Shown here piece after piece: positions 5,382-7,580 of a stretch of 7,580 nt of DNA. The stretch is taken from positions 12,920 through 20,499 of the forward strand of contig JAGDVW010000003.1 in the NCBI GenBank assembly GCA_023255835.1. Reading direction: 5' to 3'. The number at the start of each line of letters is the position of its first letter. Within the stretch, counting starts at the first letter, position 1. A program made the position numbers and the translations under genes. This stretch comes from Candidatus Acetothermia bacterium (GTDB taxonomy: Bacteria; Bipolaricaulota; Bipolaricaulia; Bipolaricaulales; Bipolaricaulaceae). The notes under the pieces were generated by a model. That model made no database searches, was not told the DNA's origin, and saw only the letters and a list, made by a program, of their open reading frames with translations.

Positions 5382-7238
5382 ATGCGCATCGCCCTCGTGG
5401 GGCAACCGAATTCCGGAAAATCCACGCTCTTCAATGCCTTGGTAGGCCTCAAAGCCGTGGCCTCCAACTTCCCCGGCACCACCGTGGAAATCCTCCGGGG
5501 ACGCGCCTCCCTCAGGGGAAAACCGGCGGAGGTGGTGGACCTCCCCGGCATATACTCCTTGCAAGCGGGGGATCCCGCGGAACGCGTGGCCCGCGATTTC
5601 CTCCTCCAGGAGAAAGTGGACCTCATCGTGAACGTGATCGATGCCTCTGTCCTCCTCCGTTCCCTTTCCCTCACGTTGGAGCTCGCAGAGCTGGGGATAC
5701 CGATGGTGGTGGTCCTGAACATGGCCGACGAGGCCGAACACAAAGGCCTGAAAATCGACAAAGAGAAGCTCAGCCAAATTTTGGGGGTGCCGGTGGTCTC
5801 CACCGTGGCCTCCCGGGGCATGGGCCTTGGGGAACTCCTCACCGCCCTGCCCCAGGCCCGCGTACCTCAACCCCCACCTTATTCCCCCAGGGTCGAGGAA
5901 GCCATAAAGGAAGCGCTCCCCCTGATCCAAGGGGAGCCAAAATATTCTGGCCTCCCTCCGCGCCACGCGGTCCTCACTTTTTTGAGCGAAGAGAAAGACA
6001 TTCCTCCAAATCTTCGGGAACGCCTTGGTTGCGGAAAGGAAGGGGATCCCGCGGTGATCCTGGCCGATGAGCGCGCGGCCTTGGCCGCCCGGATCTTTCG
6101 GGAGGTGGCCCGCTTAGAGCGCACGAAACCGGGGCTCCGCGAACACTTGGACGACATCCTCATGCACCCAATCCTCGCTTACCCCTTCCTGCTCCTGGCC
6201 TTGTTCCTCCTCTTTTTCCTCACCTTCAAGATGGGCGGGCTTTTGGAAGGTCTCCTCATGCCGCAATTGGAGGCGCTGGGGGAGAGGATCCGGGAGATGC
6301 TGGGGAACGGGGTCTTGGCCCAGGCCTTGGCCGGCGCCCTGGACGGCCTTTTTGCCGGGATCGGCATCGCCCTCCCCTACCTCCTCCCCTTCTATCTCCT
6401 TTTGGCCCTCCTCGAGGATGTGGGGTACCTCCCCCGCATCGGTTTCCTCCTCGATGGCCTCATGCACCGTTTGGGGCTCCACGGGAAGAGCATCATCCCC
6501 TTCGTTTTGGGCTATGGATGTTCGGTCCCGGCGGTCCTAGCCACGAGAATTCTGGAGGATGAGAGGGATCGCCTGATCACCGCGGCGTTGGCGGTGATGA
6601 TCCCTTGCGCAGCTCGCACGGTGGTGATTTTCGGCCTCGTTGGCCGCTTTCTCGGCCCTTGGACCGCCTTGGCCCTCTACCTGGTGAACATTTTGGCGGT
6701 GGCCATCGCCGCTGCCCTTTTGGCCCGGATCTTCCCCGCCACCGGGCCTGGGCTGATCATGGAGATCCCGCCCTATCGCTGGCCCACTTTGCGCACCATC
6801 CTCGGGAAGACCTGGCTCAGGCTGCGCGAGTTCGTGAAGGTGGCCTGGCCAATCCTCATCGGCTCGAGCTTCGTCCTCGCCTTGGCCGAAGCGTTGGGCT
6901 GGCAACCGTACCTCGACACCGCGGCGCGGGTTTTCACCTGGCCCTTGGGCCTTCCGGCCCAAGCCGGGGTGCCCCTCGTCTTCGGGATCCTCCGAAAGGA
7001 GCTGGCCTTGCTCCTCCTCGCCCAGGCCCTGGGGACGGAGAACTTCGGCGCCCTCCTCTCCCCTGGGCAGATGTTGGTGTTCACCGTGTTCACGATCTTT
7101 TATATGCCGTGCTTGGCCACGGTGGGCGCGCTCCTCCGGGAGATGGGGTGGCGAAGGACCCTCCTTGTGGTCCTGGGCACAACAGGCCTGGCTTTGGTTC
7201 TGGGCCTTTTCGCCCGCCTCCTCAGTTTGGCCCTTTAG
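5382..7238 (+). CDS. feoB: Ferrous iron transporter FeoB
   Basis: Fe(II) permease of the inner membrane with a cytosolic GTPase domain. At 618 residues it is compact compared with the E. coli protein (about 770). G-protein motifs are G1 GQPNSGKST (7-15), the G2 threonines in FPGTT (30-34), G3 DLPG (53-56), G4 NMAD (113-116) and a G5-like VSTVASRG (139-146). N10 corresponds to the potassium-coordinating Asn known in Streptococcus FeoB, while the preceding Asn of the usual GNPN is Gln. A helical region (about 160-255) is probably the GDI-type spacer. Some eight hydrophobic segments follow from 264, with two Gate repeats: GYGCSVPAVLATR (377-389) with MIPCAART (406-413), and GILRKELALLLL (535-546) with YMPCLATVG (574-582). 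The usual GCNVPA is GCSVPA here; all the Gate cysteines are present. No FeoC follows. Its 3' end overlaps the convergent permease gene by 17 bases. Confidence 0.97.
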   Translation: MRIALVGQPNSGKSTLFNALVGLKAVASNFPGTTVEILRGRASLRGKPAEVVDLPGIYSLQAGDPAERVARDFLLQEKVDLIVNVIDASVLLRSLSLTLELAELGIPMVVVLNMADEAEHKGLKIDKEKLSQILGVPVVSTVASRGMGLGELLTALPQARVPQPPPYSPRVEEAIKEALPLIQGEPKYSGLPPRHAVLTFLSEEKDIPPNLRERLGCGKEGDPAVILADERAALAARIFREVARLERTKPGLREHLDDILMHPILAYPFLLLALFLLFFLTFKMGGLLEGLLMPQLEALGERIREMLGNGVLAQALAGALDGLFAGIGIALPYLLPFYLLLALLEDVGYLPRIGFLLDGLMHRLGLHGKSIIPFVLGYGCSVPAVLATRILEDERDRLITAALAVMIPCAARTVVIFGLVGRFLGPWTALALYLVNILAVAIAAALLARIFPATGPGLIMEIPPYRWPTLRTILGKTWLRLREFVKVAWPILIGSSFVLALAEALGWQPYLDTAARVFTWPLGLPAQAGVPLVFGILRKELALLLLAQALGTENFGALLSPGQMLVFTVFTIFYMPCLATVGALLREMGWRRTLLVVLGTTGLALVLGLFARLLSLAL

Positions 7239-7580
7239 CCGGTCCTGGGAATTGTTCCGCGAGGTTCGGGATGCGCCGGCGCGGGCTTAGGGCCCAACAA
7301 AAAAGGAATACCCCGCAGGAAGCCAAAGCCACCGCGGTTCCCACGGGAAGGTCGGCCCAGAAGGAGAGCCCTACCCCGCCCAGCGTGGAGACTACCCCGA
7401 AAATGGGGGCGAGGAGGAATTGACGGCGCAAGTCCAAAACCAGCTGGGCCGCCGAAGAGGCGGGGAGGAAGAGCATGACGTACACCAAAAGGCCGCCCAC
7501 AAGGCGCATGGAACCGGCCACACCGGCGCCCAAGAGGAAATAAAGGGCCCAAAGGATCCAGCGGGCCGGGATGCCCGCCT
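7222..7580 (-). CDS. Metal ABC transporter permease (ABC-3/ZnuB family), C-terminal part
   Basis: C-terminal 118 residues of a membrane permease whose start lies beyond the right edge; the frame is open to base 7578. The visible segments are hydrophobic and follow the ABC-3 family (ZnuB, TroC, MntB): a helix around WILWALYFLLGAGV, then MRLVGGLLVYVMLFLPASSAAQ, matching the family's hallmark VGxLLVxxLLxxPAAxA, then FLLAPIFGVVSTLGGVGLSFW, DLPVGTAVAL and a last helix CGVFLFCWAL before a basic tail. The protein would work with an ATPase and a substrate-binding lipoprotein to import Zn, Mn or Fe(II); which metal cannot be told from this end. The stop TGA at 7224-7222 lies within the last codons of feoB. 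An internal TTG at 7533 is not the true start, since family homology continues upstream of it. Confidence 0.82.
   Translation of the reverse strand, partial: AGIPARWILWALYFLLGAGVAGSMRLVGGLLVYVMLFLPASSAAQLVLDLRRQFLLAPIFGVVSTLGGVGLSFWADLPVGTAVALASCGVFLFCWALSPRRRIPNLAEQFPGPAKGPN

Noticed and set aside
5183..6070. Plus-strand open frame of 295 codons across feoA and feoB
   Set aside because: It is out of frame with both genes, whose motifs are intact, and its translation is Gly/Pro/Arg-rich low-complexity sequence, as expected of a GC-rich shadow.

Overview
The window is a GC-rich, tightly packed stretch of bacterial chromosome. It carries a class-2 peptide release factor gene (prfB), rsmI and a peptidoglycan amidase, so the organism is a bacterium, not an archaeon. 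A KorAB-type 2-oxoacid oxidoreductase and a Feo ferrous-iron transporter suggest anaerobic or microaerophilic growth. The charged, compact proteins, minimal spacers and missing 5' leaders resemble GC-rich thermophilic lineages (Deinococcus-Thermus-like, or candidate phyla such as Bipolaricaulota). That placement is a guess from style; no marker here settles it.

Layout from left to right: (1) the 3' end of korA (positions 1-538), then korB (528-1373), on the plus strand. korA carries an apparent frameshift near 332, so the open frame runs from korA into korB as one artificial ORF. (2) On the minus strand, rsmI (3206-2346) followed by a tandem-domain GNAT acetyltransferase gene (2349-1384) that overlaps it by 4 bases. 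(3) A 54-base divergent spacer, then prfB (3261-4352) on the plus strand with no internal stop or programmed frameshift. (4) A small membrane-anchored amidase gene (4999-4379) on the minus strand, convergent with prfB. (5) A 113-base divergent spacer holding a good sigma-70-type promoter and a Fur-box-like palindrome, then feoA (5119-5373) and feoB (5382-7238) on the plus strand. (6) The 3' end of an ABC-3 family metal-transport permease gene (7580-7222) on the minus strand, overlapping the end of feoB.

How the genes work together: FeoA and FeoB form one Fe(II) import system, probably iron-repressed through the predicted Fur box. The neighbouring permease belongs to a second transition-metal importer (Zn, Mn or Fe). 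KorA and KorB form one ferredoxin-dependent 2-oxoacid oxidoreductase. rsmI and prfB both serve translation but are transcribed apart. The genes that begin transcription units (rsmI, prfB, the amidase gene, feoA) lack Shine-Dalgarno sequences and have -10-like boxes a few bases before the start codon. The internal genes feoB and the GNAT gene have clear purine-rich ribosome sites. This suggests leaderless mRNAs are common in this organism.

I found no new defence, mobile or biosynthetic system, no RNA gene, no CRISPR and no insertion sequence. No gene-free stretch exceeds about 115 bases. The points worth following are the korA lesion, the operator over the feoA start, the unshifted prfB and the leaderless initiation pattern.
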